A DNA stretch of 64,000 bases from Lachnospiraceae bacterium KM106-2 (GTDB taxonomy: Bacteria; Bacillota; Clostridia; Lachnospirales; Lachnospiraceae). The notes beneath the pieces were generated by a model, which did no database searches, was not told where the DNA came from, and saw only the letters and a list, made by a program, of their open reading frames with translations. Where the stretch lies: positions 1,433,960 through 1,497,959 of the forward strand of contig AP018794.1 of assembly GCA_009731425.1 (NCBI GenBank), written 5' to 3'. The translations under genes were made by a program, and so were the position numbers. The number at the start of each line of letters is the position of its first letter. Position 1 is the stretch's first letter. Below, piece after piece: positions 43,666-52,691 of the stretch.

Positions 43666-46101
43666 TTACTTTACTTTGACTACCTTGCTAGATGCACTAT
43701 AGAGTCTGTGTTTTCCATCCTTTTTATAAGCACGTACTTTTACATAGTAAGTCTTGTTCTTTAATCCTTTTTGAACTCTTCGATTGCTAGATAGATATAT
43801 CGTCTTCGTATTCTTCTTTGCGAAGTTCTTGCTTGTTGATACTTTCACTTCATATCCAGTTGCCTTCTTCGCTTTCTGATAGGTAATCTTAATTGATTTT
43901 GCATTCAGACGTCTTACCTTTAATCCAGATACTTTCTTTGGAACCACCGTAAATGTGACTTTTTTTACTGCCTTTTGATAATTGGCATTAGTAGAAGCTA
44001 CAATGGTGATCGTAACCTTGCCACATCCTTTTATCGTTACTTTTCCTGTCTTCTTATCTACTGTAGCAACTGATTTCTTATTACTCGAATAAGTAAGAGT
44101 AGTATCTTTTCCATTTGTCTTTGCATTGATGCAAAATGCTTTGTCACCATAAGTCTTTTTCAATGACACCTTCGATACTTTGATCGTCTGTTTCTTCTTC
44201 GTTACTGAAGGCGCTGGTGTCTGTGTTGGCTGTCCTGTTGGTGCTGGTGTCTGTGTTGGCTGTGTCGTTCCTGGCTGCGTCGTTCCTGGCTGTGTCGTTG
44301 CAGCCTGTTTCTCTCTTACATAAACACCATCTGTTTCATACACGATCTCTTTGTTTCCCGCATTTGATAATCCCTCGATTTTAACGTTATCAAAAGTTGA
44401 AAGGTTCGTACGATTTGCATAAGCAATTACCTTCTGATTTGCAGAAGGCGTATATCCCTTCTCAAATTGAATCGTTAGTGTACCGTTTAGACTTGCGCTT
44501 CCAGAAATCGTTAAAATATCATTTTGTGATGCCACGCTTAACTTTAGATTACTTCCATCTTGCTGCTTGTAATCCTTCTTGATCGCAACATTACCGTTCA
44601 CTTCTTCTTTTAATATACTTCCGTTTGTTACACTGCCATTACCAAGGCCTGATTCATTTGTAACCTCAATGGTTCCGCTATTAATATCCGTGCCGCCACT
44701 AAAGCTGTTCTTACCAGATAAGGTAAGCGTTCCACTGCCTTCTTTGGTTAGTGAACCTGTGCCATCAATATCATTTTTCCAGTTATCTGCTGCATTGAAA
44801 CCACCTTTTGATGCATCCATATTAACGGAAACGTCGGTAACAAATGATCCATATCCGTTCGATGCTGCAAATAGATTTAATCTTCCCCATCCTTCTGTAT
44901 CATCAAGAACCGGATAACCAGATTCTAAACCAGTTGTATAAAGGACATATCTTCTTTGAGTTTCATCTAAGTATGGTAAGCGAGTCTCAAGTAAAGCTTC
45001 TGCTCCTTTTGGAACGACCATTGGTTTTGTCTTATCACCAATTTGAGAAAATCCATAAGTTAAGCGTTCCTCATATTTCTTTTTATTAGCCTGATAATCA
45101 GCATAATCATTGGTTCCCGAAGGAGTTGTAGTAAATAATTTTTCAGCCGCTTTTACCGCTTCTTCTTTTACTGACTCATTCGCTGGATCATTTAATGCAG
45201 AAGCAGCAATTGCAGTAGCCATAACTCTTCCACCCATAACATCTAAACTGGAATGCATCCCTCCTACAATACGGTTATTTCCAAGCTCGGACGCTCTTGT
45301 TAACAATTCATCGTATTTTTCGGGAGCTGCATAAGCAAGTGCAAACGCAGTTAGATAAGCAGCATTGGTATGTCCACTTGGGAATCCGCCATCATTACTT
45401 GGATCTGATTTCTTCGCTGGCATTAAGATATCTTCTATCTGTACCTGATCCGTCCAACGAAATGGTCTTCTGTATTTATAAAATGCTTTTGCAGAAGAAG
45501 TGGATGCCGCTGAATTACGGATGGTATTTACTAAGTTCACCATACCGCCATACGTACTGTCGACTTCTGCCCAATTTCCATTTTCATTACTACCATCATT
45601 ATATAGAACACTTGTCGCATCATCAGGGATCGTATCTGGAATCGTAGTGCCTGCCTTGCTTCCTCTCCTAAACTCCTCGGCGTACTCTCCTAATCCGCTA
45701 ATAATGCTGTAACTTTGGTGTCGTCTATCATCAAGATAAGCAGCTTTCTTCTGCTCTTCGGTTCGATTGCTTGTTATAGCGATCGACTTATCCATATTTT
45801 CTTTTTGGATCTGTTCATTTAATACAACACCATTATCCCACGAATCTCCTGGTGTATATAGCTTTAAGAATTCTTGCAATACACCGATACTTGGGTTACT
45901 ATCTGGTGTCATGTTTGCCTTATCATTATTTTTATATACATCTACATAATAACCATAAGAGGCTTCTTTTGGTGCGATTGCTGATTCTTCTGCTTTTACA
46001 CTTATGGGATTAAATAAACTGGTAAGTGCAATCGATAAGGTTACGGCACTGGTTGTAAGAGCACATTGAACTTTTTTCGTAAGTCTTTTATTCTGATTCA
46101 T
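43666..46101 (-). CDS. Large secreted PAP2-type acid phosphatase with surface repeats
   Basis: An 811-aa exported protein starting at ATG 46101 behind AAAGGAG. Signal peptide (about 1-37, cleaved near VKAEES). The PAP2/vanadium-haloperoxidase phosphatase domain (about 60-330) has all three motifs: KYRRPFRW, FPSGHTNAAY and NNRIVGGMHSSLD. Next comes a beta-helical stretch with an autotransporter-associated (PATR) repeat, GTGSLTKEGSGTLTLSGKNS plus FSGGTDINSGTIEV. A Thr/Gln/Pro repeat linker follows, then a Big_2-like domain and a fibronectin III-like domain. It probably hydrolyses phosphate monoesters outside the cell. No sortase motif or membrane anchor is seen. Confidence 0.9.
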   Translation of the reverse strand: MNQNKRLTKKVQCALTTSAVTLSIALTSLFNPISVKAEESAIAPKEASYGYYVDVYKNNDKANMTPDSNPSIGVLQEFLKLYTPGDSWDNGVVLNEQIQKENMDKSIAITSNRTEEQKKAAYLDDRRHQSYSIISGLGEYAEEFRRGSKAGTTIPDTIPDDATSVLYNDGSNENGNWAEVDSTYGGMVNLVNTIRNSAASTSSAKAFYKYRRPFRWTDQVQIEDILMPAKKSDPSNDGGFPSGHTNAAYLTAFALAYAAPEKYDELLTRASELGNNRIVGGMHSSLDVMGGRVMATAIAASALNDPANESVKEEAVKAAEKLFTTTPSGTNDYADYQANKKKYEERLTYGFSQIGDKTKPMVVPKGAEALLETRLPYLDETQRRYVLYTTGLESGYPVLDDTEGWGRLNLFAASNGYGSFVTDVSVNMDASKGGFNAADNWKNDIDGTGSLTKEGSGTLTLSGKNSFSGGTDINSGTIEVTNESGLGNGSVTNGSILKEEVNGNVAIKKDYKQQDGSNLKLSVASQNDILTISGSASLNGTLTIQFEKGYTPSANQKVIAYANRTNLSTFDNVKIEGLSNAGNKEIVYETDGVYVREKQAATTQPGTTQPGTTQPTQTPAPTGQPTQTPAPSVTKKKQTIKVSKVSLKKTYGDKAFCINAKTNGKDTTLTYSSNKKSVATVDKKTGKVTIKGCGKVTITIVASTNANYQKAVKKVTFTVVPKKVSGLKVRRLNAKSIKITYQKAKKATGYEVKVSTSKNFAKKNTKTIYLSSNRRVQKGLKNKTYYVKVRAYKKDGKHRLYSASSKVVKVK
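44210..44305 (-). repeat. Thr-Gln-Pro linker repeat within the PAP2 gene
   Basis: Tandem coding repeats give TTQPGTTQPGTTQP followed by TQTPAPTGQPTQTPAP. It is a low-complexity, probably extended and glycosylatable linker between the catalytic/beta-helix part and the C-terminal Ig-like domains. The copies are near-identical in DNA, so length may vary between strains. Confidence 0.8.
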
Positions 46102-46183
46102 ACACAAATCTCCTTTATCTATAATTTTACCCAAATACTAATCCTTGCATGTAAAATCAAAATAAAGGAGATGTAAAATTCAC

Positions 46184-47026
46184 TTATTTTTTTGTAACAG
46201 GAAATTGAATCTCAGATAGCCAATCTTCTTCCCTATCTTTATTCCAAACTCCATCTATATAGGATTCTCTAGGGTTCCCGCAGATGACATATCCATTCTT
46301 CTCAACCCAATTTACAACAGCTGCGTACGCTTTCGGGAACCCATCATAGGAACCTTTATGCATCACGCAGGCGGCCTTCTCTACTTTCTCAAAGGTTTCA
46401 AAATGAACTAGCTTCGAATCCTCTTTTGCCTCTGTTACTGCCTGACAGATCTGTGCATCGATATCCTTATCCTTATACTCACCATCCAGATAGAGAGTAA
46501 AACAATAATCGGGTGACAAGCATTCACATCCAAGCAATTCCATCTCTGCCCCCATTTCCGGCATTACGTCAAATAACTCATCATAGTTTTTAAGGACTCG
46601 TCTCATAGTGCAGACAGTTACTTCCGGCAATTCCTTTATTCGGACTGGATAATCATAATCTACCCCATTGCTCGCTAAATAACTTTCCACTTGTGATAGT
46701 TTCCTCGTATCACTGGCGATCTGCTCTAGCAACTGTGCTCTCTTTTGCTGCAGTAACATTTCCTCCGACATGCCCTCTTGGACTTGTCGGATCTCCTCTA
46801 AACTAAATCCCATACTACGAAGTGCCATGATCTGATGAAGAATAGGAAGCTGATCAGAGGAATAGTAACGATAATTCGTGAATGATTCCACATATGCCGG
46901 TTTCAACAACCCAATTTCATCATAATGTCGCAAAGTCTTTACGGTCGCCTTATTCATCTTAGAAAATACACCGATCTTATAAACCGTTGGTGCTTCTTTT
47001 TGCTCACAATAATGCTCTCTCTCCAT
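46184..47026 (-). CDS. MerR-family regulator with GyrI-like effector domain
   Basis: A 280-aa multidrug-type activator. The N-terminal MerR HTH (YKIGVFSKMNKATVKTLRHYDE, then NYRYYSSDQLPILHQI), a coiled coil (about 80-120) and a C-terminal GyrI-like effector-binding domain (about 130-280) match BmrR/TipA-type regulators, which bind hydrophobic drugs. Start at ATG 47026, seven bases after AAAGGAGG. It is the last gene of an ABC exporter operon whose promoter has a 19-bp spacer, so it is likely self-activated by the exporter's substrate. Confidence 0.9.
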   Translation of the reverse strand: MEREHYCEQKEAPTVYKIGVFSKMNKATVKTLRHYDEIGLLKPAYVESFTNYRYYSSDQLPILHQIMALRSMGFSLEEIRQVQEGMSEEMLLQQKRAQLLEQIASDTRKLSQVESYLASNGVDYDYPVRIKELPEVTVCTMRRVLKNYDELFDVMPEMGAEMELLGCECLSPDYCFTLYLDGEYKDKDIDAQICQAVTEAKEDSKLVHFETFEKVEKAACVMHKGSYDGFPKAYAAVVNWVEKNGYVICGNPRESYIDGVWNKDREEDWLSEIQFPVTKK

Positions 47027-47040
47027 ATCAAATCCTCCTT

Positions 47041-47781
47041 TCATTCCCATCGAAATGTTTTGACTGCAATCATCTGACACACGATGGCGACAATGATCAT
47101 AATGACGGCCGGTAATATCATATTTCCAGTTGATATTCCTAAAGTAAATCCTTTCAACAACTTAATCCCTTGAGTCAACGGCAGTACGGATGCTATATTT
47201 TGCAGAAACCGTGGCATAATCTCAAACGGTATCGTTGCACCCGATAAAAACAACATTGGAAAATAGACAAAACTACAAACCACATTCGCAGTCTTCATAT
47301 TCCGACTCACACTTGCGATCATCATACCAATGCTATACATCGAGATTGTAACTAGAAGATAAGAGAGGATAAAACCGATCACGGATCCTCTCATATGATA
47401 GTGAAATCCGATTACTGCTATCAACGTAATCACTCCTGCTGATATCACTGCTAACAATAATTGTAATGCTACTTCTACCAATAATAATATCATAGGGCTC
47501 ACGGGTGTAACACAAAAATGTTTCAAAATCTTTTTCTCCCGATATCCTGAAACTGTCAGTGGAAATCCCATAAATGCAGTCGCACAGATTCCGACTGTGA
47601 TCAAAGACGCATACGATGTCTCCAGTAATGTGTAGGATCCGCTGCCAAACACTTTATTTCCCGCGATCACCGCGATAAGACAGAAGATCCCAACCGGCAT
47701 AATCACTCCAAAGAAGATACTGTCTGGGCATCTTAGCATTAATTTACCTTCCACCTGAAATAATTTTTTCCATGATCTCAT
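47041..47781 (-). CDS. ABC-2 type permease
   Basis: A 246-aa membrane protein with six helices, ABC-2 family (SGATIPFEIMPRFLQNIASVLP is the typical late loop). The ATG at 47781 overlaps the ATPase stop (ATGA) and is seven bases behind GGAGG; a frame nine codons longer is not needed. Works with the ATPase encoded at 47778. Confidence 0.88.
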   Translation of the reverse strand: MRSWKKLFQVEGKLMLRCPDSIFFGVIMPVGIFCLIAVIAGNKVFGSGSYTLLETSYASLITVGICATAFMGFPLTVSGYREKKILKHFCVTPVSPMILLLVEVALQLLLAVISAGVITLIAVIGFHYHMRGSVIGFILSYLLVTISMYSIGMMIASVSRNMKTANVVCSFVYFPMLFLSGATIPFEIMPRFLQNIASVLPLTQGIKLLKGFTLGISTGNMILPAVIMIIVAIVCQMIAVKTFRWE

Positions 47782-48500
47782 ACCGCTGCCTCCTCTCCCA
47801 TATACCATAAATACGCATCTTCTAATGACTGATAAGGACTCTTTTGGATCATTTCCTTTACAGTACCACTTGCCACTTCTCTGCCTTCCTTAAGAATCAA
47901 TACCCGATCACATAATCGTTCTACTTCATCCATATAATGAGATGTTAATAGGATTGTCAGTCCTTTCTCTTTTAGATCTAAAAGTGTTTTCCATACCTTT
48001 CTTCTTGCAAGTGTATCTAAACCGGTTGTTAGTTCATCTAAAACAATCAGCTTAGGATTCACTAATAGAGCTAGCAAAATACTTAATTTCTGCCGCTCCC
48101 CTCCAGAAAGGCTCTCAACCGGCTGCTTACAAAACTTTTCTAATGAAAACTCTTGTAACAAAATGCGGTAATCAAGAGGATGTTGGTAAAGCGCCGAGAG
48201 TTCTTCGCATAACTCATTGACTCGTATATGATCTTGAAAATTAGATGCCTGTAACTGGACTCCTACCTGTTCAAATAGCTTCTTTCTGTCTGCTATGGGA
48301 TCCATACCAAGTATCTTTACCTGCCCTTCCATCTCTTTTTTAAGTCCAAGAATACATTCCATTGTCGTTGTCTTTCCTGCACCATTGTGGCCAAGTATTC
48401 CAAAGATTTCTCCTTGTTCTACTCTAAATTCCAGATTATGAATTCCGGCATTGTTGTTGTACTCTTTCGTAAGATTTTTCACCTCAACTACTGTATTCAT
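47778..48500 (-). CDS. ABC transporter ATP-binding protein
   Basis: A 240-aa exporter ATPase: Walker A GHNGAGKTTTM, signature SLSGGERQKLSILL, Walker B LIVLDELTTGLD. Note DEL instead of the usual DEP; the catalytic Glu is retained. First gene of the ATPase-permease-MerR operon, with a strong AAGGAGG site. Confidence 0.92.
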   Translation of the reverse strand: MNTVVEVKNLTKEYNNNAGIHNLEFRVEQGEIFGILGHNGAGKTTTMECILGLKKEMEGQVKILGMDPIADRKKLFEQVGVQLQASNFQDHIRVNELCEELSALYQHPLDYRILLQEFSLEKFCKQPVESLSGGERQKLSILLALLVNPKLIVLDELTTGLDTLARRKVWKTLLDLKEKGLTILLTSHYMDEVERLCDRVLILKEGREVASGTVKEMIQKSPYQSLEDAYLWYMGEEAAV

Positions 48501-48533
48501 GTTATTTTCCTCCTTACTTTTTCTATATTTTAG

Positions 48534-48564
48534 AGTCTAAAGCCTTCCGTAAGGGGAGAGTCAA
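48534..48564 (-). promoter_or_regulatory. MerR-type promoter of the ABC operon
   Basis: Minus-strand TTGACT (48559-48564) and TAGACT (48534-48539) are separated by exactly 19 bp. The spacer contains the dyad CTCCCCTTACGGAAGG, which closely matches the CTCCCCTA-GGAGG form bound by BmrR-type regulators. Confidence 0.82.
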
Positions 48565-48583
48565 TACCTTTTTTAAGTAAATA

Positions 48584-48621
48584 AAAAATCAGCCTCCATA
48601 ACTATATGGAAACTGATTTTT
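48584..48621 (-). terminator. Terminator of the 48646 gene
   Basis: AAAAATCAG...TCCATA and TATGGA...CTGATTTTT form an interrupted stem between the 48646 stop and the MerR promoter; T-rich on the minus strand. Confidence 0.75.
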
Positions 48622-48645
48622 CTCTTACCCCGATGTTATGTAATT

Positions 48646-49275
48646 TTATTTTGCTTTCGCAACTAAACTGATCATCTTGTAGCCATAAACAGAGCTTGCA
48701 TTCTTTCTAAATTTCATCGTAGCAACTCCTTTTAATGTCTTTGGCATTGCACCAACCATATACATTTTGATCGTTGCTGTATAAGTAAGACCAGATTTAA
48801 CAACCTTTACAATTTTAAAGGATGGGCCAGAATCTCCCCAGTCACCAAGATTAACATGAATCTTATTTGTCTTGTCTAAGTAGATTGTACGAGTTGATTT
48901 TTGTGGGCTGTTCTTCTTCTCGATATTCTTCATGCTAAACCAAGTTGTTCCGAATAAATCTTTGTAAGCTTTCTTTAAGTCTTTCTTTGCCATGATTACT
49001 TTATTTCCATCGTTATATGATTTATATTTATGGTTAATTACTGCGATATCCGCTGCCATTTGTATCTTATTCTTCTTTGTTAAAACGACTGACTTCTGGC
49101 CATCATAAACGATTGCTCTCATCCACCAAGGTCCTACATCCTTTACCATCGCCGTAAATTTCTTATTGTTCTGGAAGGACTTTGTCATACTGACTGATTT
49201 TGCAGACATGTGTGCAGCAGGGATTGTTGCGATTAATGCAACTACAAGTAATAAACTAATTAATTTTTTCTTCAT
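48646..49275 (-). CDS. Small secreted protein, unknown
   Basis: A 209-aa exported protein with a clear signal peptide (about 1-25, MKKKLISLLLVVALIATIPA, cleaved near MSAKS). The mature part is Lys-rich with repeated beta-type segments (TRTIYLDKTNKIHVNL, YTATIKMYMVGAM), reminiscent of small proteins secreted by lachnospiral bacteria. No enzyme motif, anchor or Cys is apparent. It has its own ribosome binding site and terminator. Confidence 0.8.
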   Translation of the reverse strand: MKKKLISLLLVVALIATIPAAHMSAKSVSMTKSFQNNKKFTAMVKDVGPWWMRAIVYDGQKSVVLTKKNKIQMAADIAVINHKYKSYNDGNKVIMAKKDLKKAYKDLFGTTWFSMKNIEKKNSPQKSTRTIYLDKTNKIHVNLGDWGDSGPSFKIVKVVKSGLTYTATIKMYMVGAMPKTLKGVATMKFRKNASSVYGYKMISLVAKAK

Positions 49276-49466
49276 TGTAAAACCTCCTTTAATTTTTCCA
49301 TTTCTTTGTTACGATTGCATTATATTCCCATCAAAATCAAAAATCTATAGAATATTCAGTAATTTACCTAACATTTACATCTTGTTGAATTATTTAATCA
49401 ATATGAAATATTTTAGACGAAATTACATTATGTTTACATTTCATTGAAGATTATCCATTATTTTCT

Positions 49467-49711
49467 TGATATACTAAATAAGATTTCACATGCCACAATG
49501 TGTGTCATTCATTTATTCTCTTATACAGACAGGTTATCATACACTACTCAGTCGAATATTAATGGAGACATTAATAATTTTGACCTGTCAAGTTGCTCAA
49601 GTATACACATCTTCCTTGAACTTGAGCACAAAAGCAATGATTTATCACTAGTCGATAAACTCTGATAAATCAAAAGTCTCATGATTACAGCTCGATCATG
49701 AGGCTTTTTTT
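49467..49711 (+). ncRNA. Candidate structured small RNA
   Basis: A plus-strand transcription unit without a credible protein. Extended -10 TG-A-TATACT (49467-49475) predicts a start near 49482; an intrinsic terminator (CTCATGAT/ATCATGAG, then seven T, 49675-49711) ends it at about 230 nt. In between: GACAGGT/ACCTGTC (49528-49534 with 49583-49589) enclosing an 8-bp hairpin with a GAGA loop; TGCTCAAGT/ACTTGAGCA (49594-49602 with 49620-49628); and TGATTTATC/GATAAATCA (49638-49646 with 49664-49672), whose 5' arm can alternatively pair with GATAAA at 49654-49659. No match to tmRNA, RNase P, SRP, 6S or T-box features is recognised. Confidence 0.6.
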
Positions 49712-49776
49712 GTTTCTTTATCTAGTTACAGTTTCTAATCTATCCCACTGATTTCAATTCAACCTAACATACAAAG

Positions 49777-49809
49777 AATGCGTAAATCCATGAGTTGAAT
49801 TTACGCATT
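49777..49809 (-). terminator. Terminator of the DUF990 ABC operon
   Basis: AATGCGTAAAT and ATTTACGCATT form a perfect 11-bp stem about 50 bp past the last permease gene; the minus tail is CTTTG, weak. Confidence 0.6.
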
Positions 49810-49859
49810 TTTCTGCTCTGTTCGTATTCTTTTTCCCATGCTAATTAGAACATAGGAAA

Positions 49860-50660
49860 TTAATTCCCGGCACTTTCATATTTATGAGTACCATAACAGA
49901 ACAAAGCATAGGCTACACAAGCAAATAGAACTGCTATGATACACTCGATTCCGATATCGGCCGGATGAGCTCCTTTTCCTAAAAAATAACTAGCGGGACG
50001 ATATGCCACAAAGGCAAATGGAATCACCCATGTGATAATAAATCGAACTGCTTTCGAATAGATCTCGGTTGGATATTTCGCAAAATCAGCAAGTTCATAA
50101 GCCGGTTGTAAAAATGGCCCGCTGATCTTCACCCAAAATGCAAAGGACGCAAAAAATAACTTGATCGAAGTATAGATCAGCGATCCTGCAATGAGTGAAA
50201 TGATAAACAATATAATATGTATGGCATCTACTGTCACAATGCCTTTCGATAATGAGCCGGCTACAAGGATCGTACCTACTAACAATTCTCCAACGGCATC
50301 TGGCTGTAATTTTTCACTGATAATCTGAAAAAACACATTCATCGGCCGAAGCATATAGCGGTCAAAATCTCCACTGACCACAAGACGCCAAGCTAACATC
50401 CATATATTATCAGTTAGAAGATGATCGATTCCTCTTGGCAGTTGTGCAAATCCATAGATAAAGATCAGCTGATCCAAAGTCCATCCATTTAACGATGGTA
50501 TCTGACGAAAAATTAAATATAGAAAGATAATTCCTCCAAATTGTGTTAAGAAGAATCCAATCAGTCCCATAAAGAAATCTACTTTTGACTGCATAATGAC
50601 CTTTAAAAATTGAGAGATCAACACACGGTATAATCTTGCATATCGCTTTATTGTATTCAT
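49860..50660 (-). CDS. ABC-2 type permease (DUF990 family)
   Basis: A 266-aa six-helix membrane protein. The DUF990/PF06182 signatures are LNGWTLDQLIFIYGFAQLPR, then WRLVVSGDFDRYMLRPMNVF and GKGAHP near the end. With the next upstream gene it would form a heterodimeric exporter. The family occurs with a distinct group of exporter ATPases; substrates are unknown. It follows the other permease by 6 bp. Confidence 0.88.
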   Translation of the reverse strand: MNTIKRYARLYRVLISQFLKVIMQSKVDFFMGLIGFFLTQFGGIIFLYLIFRQIPSLNGWTLDQLIFIYGFAQLPRGIDHLLTDNIWMLAWRLVVSGDFDRYMLRPMNVFFQIISEKLQPDAVGELLVGTILVAGSLSKGIVTVDAIHIILFIISLIAGSLIYTSIKLFFASFAFWVKISGPFLQPAYELADFAKYPTEIYSKAVRFIITWVIPFAFVAYRPASYFLGKGAHPADIGIECIIAVLFACVAYALFCYGTHKYESAGN

Positions 50661-50666
50661 TTTCCA

Positions 50667-51485
50667 TCAACCTCCTAACACAACTAGATGTTTCGTAACT
50701 TTTCGCCAGACAAGACTTCCGATGCCATAGAGTACAATAACCCAGAAAAGTTGACGAAGTAAGACTAAAATCAATTGGTTTCCCTGATATTTTCCTAGAT
50801 AGATCATAACCGGAGTGTATACCATAGATGAAAATGGCAGAAAATCAAATACTTTCTGTGCACCCTCAGGAAAGAAACTAAGTGGAATAAGCTGACCTGT
50901 GAGGAAGCTCAATAATGCTGATTTCGCTAACATTAAGCCAAAGATGTATGTCGTAAAAAATGCGATCATTCCAAAACAGAAATCAAATAAGACATAAATT
51001 AAAAAGCTCATAAAGCAGCTTAATAGATAGAAAAAGATCTGTTGGAAACTGGTCACAGATGTTTTAAGGGAGACAACTTTATAAATTTCAACTGCTCCCC
51101 AGATGAATACACCTGGCAATAAAAATCGATAGATCACATCTCCAAAAGCTCTTGACATCAGACTTGTCCGATAATCAATGGGTTTGATCAAGTTCATGGA
51201 AACCGTTCCTTTTACAATATCTTCACTGATCCAATCAGCGATTGAAATCGTTACCATAGAGGACGTTACATAAACCATAAACACATAGATGATCATTTCA
51301 CTACGGCTAAGTCCTCCAATACTTCCGCTCTTTGCACTTCCGTAAACAGCCATCCAGATATAATAACTGATAAACGAGCCAAACAGACTGATAAAGATAA
51401 AGATGTAGAATGCACCTTTATATGACATCTGTCGTTTGATCTCGTTTTGCGCAAATGGAAGATAGACTCTTAACTTCTTGGTCAT
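50667..51485 (-). CDS. ABC-2 type permease (DUF990 family)
   Basis: A 272-aa membrane protein with six helices. NEIKRQMSYKGAFYIFIFI at the N-terminus and ISEDIVKGTVSMNLIKPIDYRT in the first loop match the second permease subtype always paired with the first. Its ATG overlaps the ATPase stop by four bases. Confidence 0.88.
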   Translation of the reverse strand: MTKKLRVYLPFAQNEIKRQMSYKGAFYIFIFISLFGSFISYYIWMAVYGSAKSGSIGGLSRSEMIIYVFMVYVTSSMVTISIADWISEDIVKGTVSMNLIKPIDYRTSLMSRAFGDVIYRFLLPGVFIWGAVEIYKVVSLKTSVTSFQQIFFYLLSCFMSFLIYVLFDFCFGMIAFFTTYIFGLMLAKSALLSFLTGQLIPLSFFPEGAQKVFDFLPFSSMVYTPVMIYLGKYQGNQLILVLLRQLFWVIVLYGIGSLVWRKVTKHLVVLGG

Positions 51486-52504
51486 ACTCTAACCTCCATA
51501 TCTGCGTGGTTATAGATTGCTTTCACAATATCCGCAAGCTCTGTCTCTTTGATCTGCACATCATTGACATCAGTCAAGCTCATAACTTGATTGATGATAT
51601 CTGCAATTGCTATCTTATGTTTGTGGAATGTGATCGTATAACTATTGCTCTTCTCTTCAAATTCCGTTCTACAATCTTCTTCCGATACACGCAGTGCATC
51701 TGCCATATTAAATTCTTTTACTGCTGTTGGATCTTTTACTTCCATAATAACTTTTCTTCGGACTCCATAATTATCTTTTAACGCTTCTAATGTTCCATCA
51801 TAAATCTTTCGTCCATGATCGATAATGATGATGCGATTGCAAAGTTCTTCAATATCACTGATATCATGGGTTGTAAGGATTACAGTTGTATGAAACGTTT
51901 CATTCATCTTTTTGATCGCATCACGAATCTTATCTTTCACGACAAGATCTAAGCCAATTGTCGGTTCATCTAAATATAGAACCTTGGGATTATGTAATAA
52001 GGCGGCACCAAGATCAGCACGCATTCGCTGTCCTAGAGAAAGTGTCCGCACCGGATGATCAAAGAACTCTTCCAGGCCAAGAACTTCATTTAAGAATTCC
52101 ATTCGTTTCTCATAGTCTTCCTTTGATACATCATAAATTTCTTTTAAGATCGTAAATGATTCACTAACCGGAAGATCCCACCATAACTGCGTTCTCTGAC
52201 CAAATACAACACCGATATTAGAGGCATTCTCTTTTCGCTTTTTATTTGGATCAATACCATCTACCAAGCATTGTCCATGAGTCGGACAGAGTATACCTGT
52301 CATCATTTTGATCGTTGTTGACTTTCCCGCTCCATTACTGCCGATATAACCGACGATCTCTCCATCCCCAATTTCAAACGAGATATCATCAACGGCACGT
52401 TTTACTTCCTTCTCATTGGTAAACAGTCCCTTGATCGCCCCCCGTAATCCAGGGTATTTCTTCGGCATGACAAACTCTTTTGTCACATTCTTTACTTCAA
52501 TCAT
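51482..52504 (-). CDS. ABC transporter ATP-binding protein (with DUF990 permeases)
   Basis: A 340-aa ABC ATPase. Walker A GSNGAGKSTTIKM, signature TLSLGQRMRADLGAAL (LSLGQ instead of LSGGQ, usual for this subgroup), Walker B KVLYLDEPTIGLD, and a C-terminal accessory domain of about 90 residues (PTAVKEFNMADALRV...). Start at ATG 52504 behind AAGGAGG. First gene of a three-gene exporter operon. Confidence 0.92.
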   Translation of the reverse strand: MIEVKNVTKEFVMPKKYPGLRGAIKGLFTNEKEVKRAVDDISFEIGDGEIVGYIGSNGAGKSTTIKMMTGILCPTHGQCLVDGIDPNKKRKENASNIGVVFGQRTQLWWDLPVSESFTILKEIYDVSKEDYEKRMEFLNEVLGLEEFFDHPVRTLSLGQRMRADLGAALLHNPKVLYLDEPTIGLDLVVKDKIRDAIKKMNETFHTTVILTTHDISDIEELCNRIIIIDHGRKIYDGTLEALKDNYGVRRKVIMEVKDPTAVKEFNMADALRVSEEDCRTEFEEKSNSYTITFHKHKIAIADIINQVMSLTDVNDVQIKETELADIVKAIYNHADMEVRV

Positions 52505-52654
52505 GATCTTCCTCCTTGATTGCCCCAAAAATAATTAGAACGTATGTTCATTTTATTTTACTATGTTTTATCATATTTTACAAGAGCATTCGATAATTCT
52601 CGTAATATTTTCGAATATTTTTCCATCTAGAATGATGATATCCGCTGTAAATCA

Positions 52655-52688
52655 CTTTAAAAAGAGAGTTTGGTTTCCCAAACTCTCT
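52655..52688 (-). terminator. Palindromic terminator, left edge of hairpin island 1
   Basis: AGAGAGTTTGG-TTTC-CCAAACTCTCT (52663-52688) gives an 11-bp stem; on the minus strand the loop is GAAA and five T follow. It is identical to the palindrome at 52921-52946, and so brackets the island. Confidence 0.8.
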
Positions 52689-52691
52689 CGA

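Noticed and set aside
44210-44305. Tandem DNA repeat considered as a CRISPR-like array
   Set aside because: It is in frame within the PAP2 gene and encodes a TTQPG linker; no spacers.
49444-49665. Plus-strand 73-aa open frame inside the RNA candidate
   Set aside because: Starts with TTG, has no ribosome binding site, overlaps the promoter and has no protein-like composition; the stems explain the sequence better.
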